NCBI RefSeq assembly: GCF_003663945.1 | Contig: NZ_RCCH01000001.1 | Coordinates: 310,001-374,000 of the forward strand | Length of the DNA stretch: 64,000 nucleotides | Direction of reading: 5' to 3' | From: Lacinutrix venerupis | GTDB taxonomy: Bacteria > Bacteroidota > Bacteroidia > Flavobacteriales > Flavobacteriaceae | In this document: one piece after another, positions 26,899 through 36,345 of the stretch | Layout: every line of letters begins with the position of its first letter | Numbering within the stretch: the first letter of the stretch is position 1 | The notes under the pieces: model-generated | What the model saw: only the letters and a program-made list of their open reading frames with translations | Databases searched by the model: none | Told to the model about the DNA's origin: nothing | Translations under genes and position numbers: made by a program

Positions 26899-27915
26899 CT
26901 ATTTAGATTCCATTTTCTCTGTCATTAGCTTATGCTTTTCAACATTCCAATCTATATTCCAATTAGAAACATATTCTGATAGTGGTCCTAAACCAACTTC
27001 TGCTCTTCTTTTGTCTACATTTTCGGGATCTTTTAAAGGAGAAACATAAAACTCGCCTGTTTCTTGATTTCTGGCTATTTGGCTACCGTAAATTTGTCTT
27101 TTACCAATTCTTAAAGCAACTCTGTCTTCTAGCAATGCTAAGCTACTTGGTTGAGCATTATTTTTTGCAACTGCATCTCGCATCATTGGTAAGTATTTTT
27201 CTTGAACTTCTAATGGTGAATGCTGAATAACTAAAAACAAGGTCATGTTCCCTCTTCCGCCAATAACATCTTGACCTAACCAGCCACGCTCATCTAATAT
27301 TTTTTGAATTTTTATTAAATTTATAGAGTCCTTTTTTGCAATAGCATCCCAATGTGCTTTCATTTCATTAGAGTCTCTACCATAGGTTTCTTCAATAGTC
27401 TTTATTTCTCTTCTTAACCCTTGATCTTCATTGTATATAGTATCTAGAATAGCAACTAATGGTTTGTCTAAATTTGCCTCTTTTTTTTCTTTATTTGCAA
27501 TTACAATTTCCAATAATTGATTCCATTTGCTATCTGTATGCAAACTTGCTAAATCTGGATCGGTTGTTATATGACTATAACTTGAATATTCACCTTTTTC
27601 TGCTATTCTAAATAATTGAACAAATGCAGAATCTTTTTGATTAGCTAAAGCCCACGAACAAGCCGCATTATATCTATCTGTATTATTACTTCTATTATTA
27701 GTACTTTTAAATGCTTGAGAATACTTTTTTGCTGATTTTAAATATTCTTGAGTTTCATAAAGACTCCAAGCTTCATTTTTTAAAGTTTGATATTTTTCCT
27801 TTTGCTCTAATGAAAGCTCCTTAATTACTTCTTTCTTTACATTTTCTTTTTTTACACCTTCATTTTTACAAGAGGTAAAAATTATTACAAGTACTAATAA
27901 TAGGACATTTTTCAT
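26899..27915 (-). CDS. Lipoprotein with DUF6624-like C-terminal domain
   Basis: 338 residues. The N terminus is a lipoprotein signal (LLLVLVIIFTSC, lipid-modified Cys16). Next comes a TPR-like region (EAWSLYETQEYLKSAKKYSQAF and YNAACSWALANQKDSAFVQL). The C-terminal part has KRQIYGSQIARNQETGEFYV and VDKRRAEVGLGPLSEYV, which I recognise as the DUF6624 pattern. It is the only clear envelope lipoprotein in the ligase/peptidase cluster and could connect that chemistry to the cell surface. No biochemical function is known to me for the domain. Confidence 0.75.
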   Translation of the reverse strand: MKNVLLLVLVIIFTSCKNEGVKKENVKKEVIKELSLEQKEKYQTLKNEAWSLYETQEYLKSAKKYSQAFKSTNNRSNNTDRYNAACSWALANQKDSAFVQLFRIAEKGEYSSYSHITTDPDLASLHTDSKWNQLLEIVIANKEKKEANLDKPLVAILDTIYNEDQGLRREIKTIEETYGRDSNEMKAHWDAIAKKDSINLIKIQKILDERGWLGQDVIGGRGNMTLFLVIQHSPLEVQEKYLPMMRDAVAKNNAQPSSLALLEDRVALRIGKRQIYGSQIARNQETGEFYVSPLKDPENVDKRRAEVGLGPLSEYVSNWNIDWNVEKHKLMTEKMESK

Positions 27916-27964
27916 GGCAGTATATATTAATGTTACATTTTATAAATAATAAAACTCAAATTGT

Positions 27965-29002
27965 TTAAGCATCTTCTACAGTTTTACGCAATTTAGATAA
28001 ACGATTAAATGCCTGTACATTATCTAACACTTTACTTTCTAAAAAGTCTATTACTTTCTCTTCTAATTTAAATTTATTTTTATAAACTTTATTCATGTAA
28101 GTTATACCTCCAGGAGACATTACATTAACTTCTACAAGCTTTCCTCCTATAACATCAATACCAACAAAATACAATCCATCTTTTACTAATTTAGGACCAA
28201 TTTGTTTACAAAGTGCTTTTTCTGTTTTAGTTAAAGAGTGTTTTGCTATACTTCCTCCTGCTGAAACATTTGAACGATGATCGTCTGTACCAGGTACACG
28301 CTTCATTGCTCCTATATATTCTCCATTAAGCATTAATATTCTTACATCTCCTTGGTCTGCTCCTTCAATATAATCTTGTAAAATAACATAGTTTGAAGAA
28401 CCGTCACTGCTATTTATATAAAAGTCTAGTAATGAATTAATATTATTCATTGCAGATTTTTCAATTAAAATTACTCCGGAACCTCCAAAACCATTTAAAG
28501 GTTTTAAAATCATTTTATCTGCTTTAGACTCCTTAATTTGTTGAATTAAATAGTTTTTATTTTTAGATACGTGTGTATTAGGAATTATATTACTGTGTGC
28601 ATCTCCAAAAGCTGCTGTATATAATTTATTATTAGCTTCACGCATTCCTTGTAAAGAGTTCATTATAAAGACATCATCTTTTACCGAATCTAAAAAGTTA
28701 AGCATAATTGGATCTAATGGCGGATTTGCTCTAAAAAAAATAGTATCAAAACCTGCTAACGGTAGCATTTCTTCACGTAAAGTAGCTTTTTTATAGAATG
28801 CTTTAAGTGTGGTAGGTACTTTATCCATACGCCCAATAACATTACAAAATGCATTTGTTACACTATCTCTAATAGTTAAATTGGCTGGTGTGCAAATAGC
28901 AACACCATGTCCACGTTTTACACATTCTTTAATTAGAGCTAAGCTTGTATCATTTTCTGCATCTATTTGATCCCATGGATACATTATAAAGCAAACATTC
29001 AT
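27965..29002 (-). CDS. GshB-like ATP-grasp ligase B
   Basis: 345 residues, the second glutathione synthetase-like ligase of the cluster. It has an N-terminal substrate domain (VCFIMYPWDQIDAENDTSLA), FFRANPPLDPIML, the ATP-grasp glycine loop KMILKPLNGFGGSGVILIE, YVILQDYIEGADQGDVRIL, and metal residues in IDVIGGKLVEVNVMSPGG. It is clearly diverged from ligase A in the substrate domain, so the two probably use different substrates or act in sequence. It is probably the first gene of the cluster, just downstream of the symporter terminator. Confidence 0.85.
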   Translation of the reverse strand: MNVCFIMYPWDQIDAENDTSLALIKECVKRGHGVAICTPANLTIRDSVTNAFCNVIGRMDKVPTTLKAFYKKATLREEMLPLAGFDTIFFRANPPLDPIMLNFLDSVKDDVFIMNSLQGMREANNKLYTAAFGDAHSNIIPNTHVSKNKNYLIQQIKESKADKMILKPLNGFGGSGVILIEKSAMNNINSLLDFYINSSDGSSNYVILQDYIEGADQGDVRILMLNGEYIGAMKRVPGTDDHRSNVSAGGSIAKHSLTKTEKALCKQIGPKLVKDGLYFVGIDVIGGKLVEVNVMSPGGITYMNKVYKNKFKLEEKVIDFLESKVLDNVQAFNRLSKLRKTVEDA

Positions 29003-29057
29003 ATTTTTTGGTTTTGGTTTGTTGTATAAATTTATAGATAATTTATAAATTATTTAA

Positions 29058-29105
29058 TAAAAAAATAGATTTCATTATTTTAAAATTAATAAAACAATGA
29101 AATCT
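29058..29105 (-). terminator. Symporter gene terminator
   Basis: On the minus strand AGATTTCATT, a 19-base AT-rich loop and AATGAAATCT form a perfect ten-pair stem followed by an A and a seven-T run. It lies 53 bases after the symporter stop and separates it from the ligase cluster. Confidence 0.75.
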
Positions 29106-29157
29106 TTGATATTTTTTAATATAAATAATTTAAAATGTTAGAAAAAAACAGTTAAAA

Positions 29158-30483
29158 TTATTTTACAGCTTCGTAATTATCATCCCATTCTTTAGGTTTA
29201 GGATTGTCGTGTAATTTGCCTAAAGATTTTGCAACCATCATAGATACTGTTGCATCACCTGTAACATTTACTACTGTTCTACACATATCTAAAGGTCTGT
29301 CTACTGCAAAAATTAAAGCCAAACCAATTGGTAATAATTCTGCAGGAAAACCAATAGATTCTAAAACAATTACTAACATTACCATACCTGCACTTGGTAC
29401 TGCAGCACTACCTATAGAAGCTAATAAAGCTGTAGCTATAATTATTAATTGGTTTGTAAATGTTAAACCTTCTGGCCAAATAACCTGCATAATAAATACT
29501 GCAGCAATACCTTGGTATAAACTTGTTCCATCCATATTTACGGTAGCGCCAACTGGCAAAACAAAACCAGCAACTTCTTTATCTACACCCAAATGTTCTT
29601 CTACGCGCTCCATAGTTACAGGTAATGTTGCCGCACTAGAACTTGTAGAAAACGCTAACAATTGTGCTGGAGATAATTTATTTAAAAACCATAAAGGCGA
29701 CTTTTTTGTATATACTTTTATTAAAATTAGATAAAACCCAATCATAAGAGCTAATCCAAAAACCACACATAAAGCATAGGTTAAAAGTTTTAAAAGAATT
29801 TCTGTATCATCAAAAGCTATAATAACATTTGCCATTAATGCAAAAACAGCATATGGAGCAAATAACATTATTAGGTCTACCATTTTCATTACAACCTCGT
29901 TTAACGAGTCGAAGAAATCTACAAGAGGTTTTGCTTTTTTCTCTGAAATTAACAATAAACAAATACCTACAAATAAAGCAAAAAAGATAACTTGAAGCAT
30001 TTTTGCTTCTCCTAAAGCTGTAAATATATTACTTGGGAAAATATCTACTAATGCTTGTAACGGTCCAGCATCGTTTTGAGCAGATGCTTTCATTAATTTA
30101 TCTGATACTCCAGCATCATTTTCGTATTTCATTTTTATTTTCTCAATAGTATCTTGAGGCATTCCTGTTCCTGGCTTTATAGTATTTACAATAGTTAATC
30201 CTATTACTATTGCTACTACTGTTGTACCAACATAAATTAATATGGTACGTAAACCCATTTTCTTTATTTTAGAAATGTCTTTTAAATCTGAAATTCCTTT
30301 AATTAACGATGCTAAAATTAAAGGTACTGCAATTAGCTTTAAAAGGTTAATAAAGATTTTTCCAAATGGAGCAATCCAATCGGAAACAAAATTTCTTCCA
30401 CCATCTACAGAGTTCATTATGAATCCAAAGATGATACCTAAAATCATTCCGATAATTATTTTCCAGTGTAATGCTAATTTCAT
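29158..30483 (-). CDS. Dicarboxylate/amino-acid:cation symporter (GltP/DctA family)
   Basis: 441 residues with multiple membrane segments of the DAACS fold. Diagnostic elements are the Ser-rich re-entrant hairpin AFSTSSSAATLPVTM near residue 275, the cation- and substrate-binding VNMDGTSLY, the second hairpin IGSAAVPSAGMVM, and ALIFAVDRPLDMCRTVVNVTGD near 400 with the substrate-binding Asp and Arg. It imports glutamate, aspartate or C4-dicarboxylates with Na+ or H+. It is upstream of the ATP-grasp cluster on the same strand but separated from it by a terminator. Confidence 0.93.
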   Translation of the reverse strand: MKLALHWKIIIGMILGIIFGFIMNSVDGGRNFVSDWIAPFGKIFINLLKLIAVPLILASLIKGISDLKDISKIKKMGLRTILIYVGTTVVAIVIGLTIVNTIKPGTGMPQDTIEKIKMKYENDAGVSDKLMKASAQNDAGPLQALVDIFPSNIFTALGEAKMLQVIFFALFVGICLLLISEKKAKPLVDFFDSLNEVVMKMVDLIMLFAPYAVFALMANVIIAFDDTEILLKLLTYALCVVFGLALMIGFYLILIKVYTKKSPLWFLNKLSPAQLLAFSTSSSAATLPVTMERVEEHLGVDKEVAGFVLPVGATVNMDGTSLYQGIAAVFIMQVIWPEGLTFTNQLIIIATALLASIGSAAVPSAGMVMLVIVLESIGFPAELLPIGLALIFAVDRPLDMCRTVVNVTGDATVSMMVAKSLGKLHDNPKPKEWDDNYEAVK

Positions 30484-30583
30484 ATTATAATTGTTTTATC
30501 CTTAGATTTAATAGAGTTTATACTATAAATAAGGAAAATTTAGTAGTTAGTTTTATTATAAATTACTTTTTTAAAAAATTAAG

Positions 30584-31642
30584 TTAGTACATTTTATTAA
30601 GCAAATAAAAATCTGCCAAAACCATAGCAGCCATTGCTTCTACAATTGGTACTGCTCTAGGTACCACACAAGGATCATGACGTCCTTTTCCTTGCATTTC
30701 TACAATATTACCATCTTTATCTATAGTGTCTTGGTTTTGCATAATTGTGGCAACAGGTTTAAAAGCTACACGAAAATAAATATCCATACCGTTACTTATT
30801 CCGCCTTGAATACCACCAGAAAGGTTTGTTTTAGTAGTACCATCTTGATTGTATAAATCGTTATGTTCACTACCTTTCATTTTAGCACCACAAAAACCGC
30901 TTCCATATTCAAAACCTTTTACAGCATTTATAGAAAGCATTGCTTTACCTAAATCTGCATGTAATTTATCAAAAACAGGTTCTCCTAAACCGACAGGAAC
31001 ATTTTTAATTACACAAGTTATTGTACCTCCAATTGTGTCTCCTTGTTTTCTAATTTCTTTTACACGAGCTATCATTTTTTCTGCTGTAGACTCATCTGGA
31101 CAACGTATTGCATTAGATTCTATTTTAGAAAAATCTAAATCTTGATATGGTTTATCTATAAATATATCGCCTACTGAAGATGTAAAAGCATTAATTTTTA
31201 TATCTTTAAGTACTTGCTTTGCAATGGCACCAGCAACTACTCTACTTGCTGTTTCTCTTGCAGAGCTTCTTCCACCACCACGATAATCACGATGCTCGTA
31301 TTTTTTATCGTAAACATAATCGGCATGACTAGGTCTGTAAGAGTCTTTTATGTGTGAATAGTCTTTAGACTTTTGGTTGGCATTCTCTATTATAAAACCA
31401 ATTGGTGTTCCAGTGGTTTTACCTTCAAAAATACCAGATAAAAATTTAACTTCGTCTGGTTCTTTACGTTGTGTAACAATAGAAGACTGTCCTGGTTTGC
31501 GTCTATTCATTTCGTTTTGAATAGCTTCTAAATCTAATGTTATATTTGGAGGACAACCATCTATAACACCACCAATAGCAACTCCATGAGATTCGCCAAA
31601 AGTCGTGAGATTAAATAGTTTGCCAAAGGAATTTCCTGCCAT
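30584..31642 (-). CDS. aroC: Chorismate synthase
   Basis: FMN-dependent enzyme that forms chorismate from EPSP, the last step of the shikimate pathway. The 352 residues show [18 protein letters not shown] at the N terminus, [29 protein letters not shown] followed by the [15 protein letters not shown] signature, and [19 protein letters not shown] at the C terminus. No other aro gene is adjacent. Length and motifs are complete. Confidence 0.98.
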   Translation of the reverse strand: MAGNSFGKLFNLTTFGESHGVAIGGVIDGCPPNITLDLEAIQNEMNRRKPGQSSIVTQRKEPDEVKFLSGIFEGKTTGTPIGFIIENANQKSKDYSHIKDSYRPSHADYVYDKKYEHRDYRGGGRSSARETASRVVAGAIAKQVLKDIKINAFTSSVGDIFIDKPYQDLDFSKIESNAIRCPDESTAEKMIARVKEIRKQGDTIGGTITCVIKNVPVGLGEPVFDKLHADLGKAMLSINAVKGFEYGSGFCGAKMKGSEHNDLYNQDGTTKTNLSGGIQGGISNGMDIYFRVAFKPVATIMQNQDTIDKDGNIVEMQGKGRHDPCVVPRAVPIVEAMAAMVLADFYLLNKMY

Positions 31643-31877
31643 AAATTTTATTTTATGCTAATGTAAAAGTAATATTACAGAAACAAAAATTGTATTTTAA
31701 TTATTACAGCTATTTAAAATACAACATTCGCTATTTTTTTTCAAATTCTAATTAATACTAAATTAACATTAAGCCTAAATACTTTACTTACTATTAACAA
31801 AATAGCATCTTTTTATAATATCTACATAATATTACATTAACTAATAGTTTTAATCTTTGTATTAAAATTAATTTGAT

Positions 31878-32729
31878 TTGAATATTAAAAGAAAAGTAGA
31901 GGTTGTTGTTATTTCTGATGTTCATTTAGGGACATATGGATGTCATGCAAAGCAATTACTTACTTACCTTGAAAGTATAAATCCAAAAACATTAATTTTA
32001 AATGGAGATATTATAGATATTTGGCAATTTAGCAAACGTTACTTCCCAAAATCTCATTTAAAGGTAATTAAAAAAATAATGGACTTCGCTGCACAAGGTG
32101 TTGACGTAGTATATATTACAGGAAATCATGACGAAATGCTTAGAAAGTTTACCGACACTAAAATTGGTAATATTTCAATAGTTAACAAATTAGTTATGGA
32201 AATCGATAATAAAAAAGCATGGTTTTTTCATGGTGATGTTTTTGATGCCTCTATACAAAATGCTAAATGGATAGCTAAATTAGGCGGGTATGGTTACGAT
32301 TTATTAATTTTAATAAACCGTTTGGTTAATTGGGCATTAGTGAACATGGGAAAAGAGAAATTTTCTCTTTCTAAAAAAATTAAAAACAGTGTAAAACAAG
32401 CCGTAAAGTATATTAGCGATTTTGAAGATGTTGCTTCCGATTTAGCCATAGAAAAAGGTTATGATTATGTGGTTTGCGGACATATACATCAACCAAAAAT
32501 GCTAATTAAAAAAAATAAAAACGGAGAAACTACGTATCTAAATTCTGGAGATTGGGTTGAGAATTTTACCGCTTTAGAATATCAATTCAAAAGATGGAAG
32601 CTTTATAGTTATAAGGATGATAAACGTACACCGTTTTTTGCAGATAGTGAACTTAAAGAAATGGACTTTAAAGAACTTGTTGCAGCAATTACAATATTAA
32701 ATCCAGACGATATAAAAGCATCACGCTAA
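31878..32729 (+). CDS. LpxH-like metallophosphoesterase (UDP-2,3-diacylglucosamine diphosphatase family)
   Basis: 283 residues of the calcineurin-like fold. All five metal motifs are visible: SDVHLG at 13-18, NGDIIDIW, GNHDEM, FFHGDVFDA, and CGHIHQPK. Such proteins in Bacteroidota are assigned to the UDP-diacylglucosamine pyrophosphatase step of lipid A synthesis. The substrate is inferred from the family. The start is TTG; an in-frame stop lies nine bases upstream and no earlier start exists. It overlaps the convergent FAD/Fe-S gene by nine bases. Confidence 0.85.
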   Translation: MNIKRKVEVVVISDVHLGTYGCHAKQLLTYLESINPKTLILNGDIIDIWQFSKRYFPKSHLKVIKKIMDFAAQGVDVVYITGNHDEMLRKFTDTKIGNISIVNKLVMEIDNKKAWFFHGDVFDASIQNAKWIAKLGGYGYDLLILINRLVNWALVNMGKEKFSLSKKIKNSVKQAVKYISDFEDVASDLAIEKGYDYVVCGHIHQPKMLIKKNKNGETTYLNSGDWVENFTALEYQFKRWKLYSYKDDKRTPFFADSELKEMDFKELVAAITILNPDDIKASR

Positions 32730-35633
32730 AGCATTTTTTAAAATACTTATTGGATGTGAAGCCTTTTTACCTGTTCCATCCTTTATTTGATGCCTACAAC
32801 TTGTTCCATTAGCAGCAATTATAGTATTTGTAGCAGCTTTTTTTACGGCAGGAAACAACGTTTGATTTCCAATTTGCATGCTTATTTTAAAATGTTCTTT
32901 TTCGTAACCAAAACTTCCTGCCATACCACAACATCCACTAGGTATAATAGTTACTTTGTAGTTTTTAGGTAAGTTTAAAATATTAAAACTATGTATTTGA
33001 TTGCTTTGCGATTTTTGATGACAATGCCCATGAAATTTAATTGTTTTTATTTCTTGACTAAATTGTGAAGATTTAATGTTCCCTATAGCAATTTCATTAC
33101 TCAAAAACTCCTCAATTAAATACGTATGTGTTGCAATTTTTTTTGCAGAAAGTTTATTGTCTGCTAATTTTAAATATTCATCTCTAAAGGTTAAAATTGC
33201 CGAAGGCTCAATACCTATAAGCGGTGTTTTTTCAGATATAATATCTTTATAAATTTCAACATTATCATTTGCTACTTTTTTTGCTTGCTTCAATAAACCT
33301 TTAGATATAAATGCACGTCCAGATTCTTTATTATTAATTACTTTAACATTATAATTTAATGCATGTAAAAGTGTAATTGCATCTACTCCAATTTCTGTAT
33401 CTAAATAGTTTGTAAACTCATCATTAAATAAAAAAACTGTTTTAATTGGTGTTTTTATAAAATCCTTATTTTTAAATAGTTGAAACTCCTTATTTAAACT
33501 TTTGCTTGAAATTAAAGGAAGACTTCTTTCTTGAGCAATACTGAAACTTTTTTTAAGAATTAAAGATGTTAAACTATTAGAAAAAATAAAATTAGTAAAC
33601 CATGAAAACTTACTACCAACACTGTTTAATTTGTTATTATAAGCAAATATTCTAGTTCTTAAACTAACTCCATTTTCTTTTAAATACTGGTATTGAAATT
33701 CGGCTTTTAAAGCAGTAACATCTACACTACTTGGGCACTCGCTAGCACAAGCTTTACAACTTAAACAGAGGTCGAAAACTTGCTTTAATTCTTTATGGTT
33801 AAACTTGTTGGCTTTTTCAGAATGTGTTAAATATTCACGTAAAGCATTTGCTCTTGCTCGAGTAGTGTCTTTCTCGTCTCTAGTTGCGCGATAACTTGGG
33901 CACATTGTACCACCAAATTCTGGAAGTTTTCTGCAATCTCCAGAGCCATTACATTTTTCGGCTTCTCTTAAAATACCTTGTGATGAAGAAAAGTCTAAAA
34001 TGGTATTAATATTAGGCTCTTCTCTATTGCTAGTATAGCGTAAGTTTTTATCCATTGGTAATGCATCTACAATTTTTCCTGGATTAAAGATGTTTTTTGG
34101 ATCAAAACAATACTTGATTTTTTTTAGAAGGTTATAATTTTTATCACCAATCATAAATTTTATAAACTCCGCACGAACAATACCATCGCCGTGTTCTCCA
34201 CTAAACGATCCATTGTATTTTTTTACTAAAGCTGCAACATCTGTAGTTATTTTTCTAAATAATATAATGTCTTCTTCTTTTTTAAGATTTAGTATTGGTC
34301 TTAAATGTAATTCGCCAGCTCCAGCATGTGCATAATAAACAGCATCTTGTTTATAGCTTTTCATTAAAGCAGAAAATTCTGAAATATAATTGGCTAAATC
34401 TGGAAGTGCAACAGCTGTATCTTCTATACAAGCTACTGCTTTTTTATCTCCAATTATATTTCCCAGTAGCCCTAAACCAGCTTTTCTTAATTCGTTTGCC
34501 TTATGGATATCTTTATTTTGTAAACTAAAATTAGCATAACTTAAACCTGTTTCTTCAAGTGTTTTTATAAGCTTATTTGCCTGCTCTTGAACATCTGCTG
34601 GGTCTTCTCCTTTAATCTCACACATTAAAATAGCCTGCGGATCTCCTTGAATAAATTGCCTGTTTTCTGCTTGTGTTTTGTTATTTTTAGTACAATCTAA
34701 AATGGTTTTATCCATCATTTCACAAGTAAATAAATTGTGAAGCATTGTTGGCTGTACAGCTTTTAAACAATCTGTTATAGAGTTAAAATGAGCAGCAACC
34801 ATTATACTCTCTTTTGGAGGAAGTTTATCTAGTTTTAACGTAATTTCAGTTGTAAACGCTAACGTACCTTCGCTACCTGCTAATAATTTACAAAGATTAA
34901 AAGCTTCATTGTTATTTATTAATTCATCTACTGCATAACCAGTGTTTCTTCTATGTATTTCTTGTTTTGGAAAATTATTCTGTATTTCTTGTTTTGTGTC
35001 TTCAGTAAATACTTCAGAACAAATTGTTCTATATATTTTTCCTTCTAAAGTATTTAATTGGCTTTTGTTTATAAGTGCTTCTTTTGATAACTTATTAAAC
35101 GTAACCTCACTACCATCGCTTAAAATAGTTTTAAGTTTAATTACTTTATCTCTGGTTACACCATATTTAATAGATGTTGTTCCAGAGGAATTATTACCTA
35201 CCATTCCACCAATCATACAACGATTTGAGGTTGATGTATTGGGTCCAAAAAATAATCCAAAAGGTTTTAAGTAATTATTAAGCTCATCTCTTACAACACC
35301 TGGCTGTACCGTTACTGTTTGCGCTTCTTTATCGAAATCTAAAACTTTATTAAAATGTTTAGATACATCTACTACAATACCATTTCCAACACATTGTCCT
35401 GCTAATGATGTTCCTGCTGTTCTAGGAATTAAAGAAGTTTTATATTTAGAAGCAAAAGTTATTAATTTTTTAATATCTTTATAAGACTTTGGATACGAAA
35501 CAGCTAAAGGTAGCATTCTATATACAGAAGCATCTGTTGCATAAAGGCGCTTAATTAAATCACTAAAATGTAATTCGCCATCAAGTTCGTTATCTAAAGT
35601 ATTTAATATTGAAGAAGTAATTGTTTCACTCAT
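32721..35633 (-). CDS. FAD-linked oxidase / Fe-S protein fusion (YdiJ-type 2-hydroxyacid dehydrogenase)
   Basis: About 970 residues in one chain. An N-terminal FAD-binding domain (VVDVSKHFNKVLDF, CMIGGMVGNNSSGT) is followed by a FAD-linked oxidase C domain with YNGSFSGEHGDGIVRAEF. A ferredoxin-like pair has Cys motifs in EKCNGSGDCRK and CLSCKACASECPSS. A C-terminal CCG domain has HGHCHQKS and PSGCCGMAGSFGYEK. This is the YdiJ/GlcD-GlpC layout that oxidises D-2-hydroxyacids such as D-lactate or D-2-hydroxyglutarate. I chose ATG 35633 (MSETITSS). An ATG ten codons upstream (35663) lies on the far side of a perfect promoter box. Confidence 0.9.
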   Translation of the reverse strand: MSETITSSILNTLDNELDGELHFSDLIKRLYATDASVYRMLPLAVSYPKSYKDIKKLITFASKYKTSLIPRTAGTSLAGQCVGNGIVVDVSKHFNKVLDFDKEAQTVTVQPGVVRDELNNYLKPFGLFFGPNTSTSNRCMIGGMVGNNSSGTTSIKYGVTRDKVIKLKTILSDGSEVTFNKLSKEALINKSQLNTLEGKIYRTICSEVFTEDTKQEIQNNFPKQEIHRRNTGYAVDELINNNEAFNLCKLLAGSEGTLAFTTEITLKLDKLPPKESIMVAAHFNSITDCLKAVQPTMLHNLFTCEMMDKTILDCTKNNKTQAENRQFIQGDPQAILMCEIKGEDPADVQEQANKLIKTLEETGLSYANFSLQNKDIHKANELRKAGLGLLGNIIGDKKAVACIEDTAVALPDLANYISEFSALMKSYKQDAVYYAHAGAGELHLRPILNLKKEEDIILFRKITTDVAALVKKYNGSFSGEHGDGIVRAEFIKFMIGDKNYNLLKKIKYCFDPKNIFNPGKIVDALPMDKNLRYTSNREEPNINTILDFSSSQGILREAEKCNGSGDCRKLPEFGGTMCPSYRATRDEKDTTRARANALREYLTHSEKANKFNHKELKQVFDLCLSCKACASECPSSVDVTALKAEFQYQYLKENGVSLRTRIFAYNNKLNSVGSKFSWFTNFIFSNSLTSLILKKSFSIAQERSLPLISSKSLNKEFQLFKNKDFIKTPIKTVFLFNDEFTNYLDTEIGVDAITLLHALNYNVKVINNKESGRAFISKGLLKQAKKVANDNVEIYKDIISEKTPLIGIEPSAILTFRDEYLKLADNKLSAKKIATHTYLIEEFLSNEIAIGNIKSSQFSQEIKTIKFHGHCHQKSQSNQIHSFNILNLPKNYKVTIIPSGCCGMAGSFGYEKEHFKISMQIGNQTLFPAVKKAATNTIIAANGTSCRHQIKDGTGKKASHPISILKNALA

Positions 35634-35641
35634 TATAAAAC

Positions 35642-35649
35642 CAAATTTA
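35642..35649 (-). promoter_or_regulatory. -7 box TAAATTTG of the FAD/Fe-S gene
   Basis: Exact TAnnTTTG match eight bases before the preferred start codon, implying a very short leader. It falls within the ten-codon extension that the upstream ATG would give, which argues against that longer start. The -33 element is weak. Confidence 0.45.
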
Positions 35650-35752
35650 AGATAACTTAACAATTATTAACTAAAGATTAGCTTTAACTTTTTAACATAA
35701 AATAATGTTATTTGTAAATTAGCTAATTATAAATTAACTAAAACTTAAAAAT

Positions 35753-36235
35753 ATGAAAAAAGTACTTTTATTAGTAGTAGCTGTAATAGGATTTAGCTAT
35801 GCTGCAACTGCACAAGAAATTTCAGAAAATGCTATTGGATTACGAATTGGAGATAGTGATGGATTTGGTGCCGAAATATCATACCAACGTGCTTTAGGAG
35901 ACAATAATCGTTTAGAAGCAGACCTTGGTATTCGTTCTGGTAGTAATTATGATGGATTTAAGCTTGCAGGATTATACCAATGGGTTTGGTTATTAGACGG
36001 AAATTTTAACTGGTACGCTGGTGTTGGTGGTGGTGTTGGTAATTATAGTTACGATTTACCTTTTAATGCCGATGAAAGTGAAACTTTTTTCTTTGCCGCT
36101 GGAAACATTGGTGTTGAGTATAATTTTGATATTCCATTAGTACTTTCTCTTGATGCAAGACCAGAATTAGGCTTTGGAGATTTTAGAGACGATTTAGATT
36201 TTGATATTGCTTTAGGTATAAGGTATCAATTTTAA
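35753..36235 (+). CDS. Small outer-membrane beta-barrel-like protein
   Basis: 160 residues with a signal peptide (KKVLLLVVAVIGFSYAATAQ, cleaved after Ala-Gln region near 20). The mature part alternates polar and aromatic residues, with GLRIGDSDGFGAEISYQRAL, Gly-rich AGVGGGVGNYSYD, and a C-terminal LGIRYQF ending in Phe, as in OmpA/OmpW-like barrels. About eight strands fit the length. The gene is monocistronic, ending at a strong terminator. Function is unknown. Confidence 0.75.
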   Translation: MKKVLLLVVAVIGFSYAATAQEISENAIGLRIGDSDGFGAEISYQRALGDNNRLEADLGIRSGSNYDGFKLAGLYQWVWLLDGNFNWYAGVGGGVGNYSYDLPFNADESETFFFAAGNIGVEYNFDIPLVLSLDARPELGFGDFRDDLDFDIALGIRYQF

Positions 36236-36262
36236 ATAACTAAATAAATATAGTATTTTAGC

Positions 36263-36294
36263 AAAACCATTTCAAAAATTTGAAATGGTTTTTT
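36263..36294 (+). terminator. Terminator after the beta-barrel gene
   Basis: AAAACCATTTCA, a six-base loop and TGAAATGGTTTT form a perfect 12-pair stem followed by further T residues, 28 bases after the stop codon. Confidence 0.9.
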
Positions 36295-36345
36295 ATTGCG
36301 GCAAGATTGTTGCTTTTAAAAAACTAAAATTAACTCAATAATATA

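Noticed and set aside
29204-29734. 176-codon plus-strand open frame opposite the symporter gene
   Set aside because: Antisense to a complete DAACS transporter with all motifs; the product has no domain or plausible start context.
31840-31877. Promoter box for the LpxH-like gene in TAATCTTTG
   Set aside because: It has three bases between TA and TTTG instead of two, and no -33 element at the right distance.
35634-35663. Ten-residue N-terminal extension of the FAD/Fe-S dehydrogenase
   Set aside because: The extension spans an exact -7 promoter box, and MSETITSS matches the expected start of the FAD domain better.
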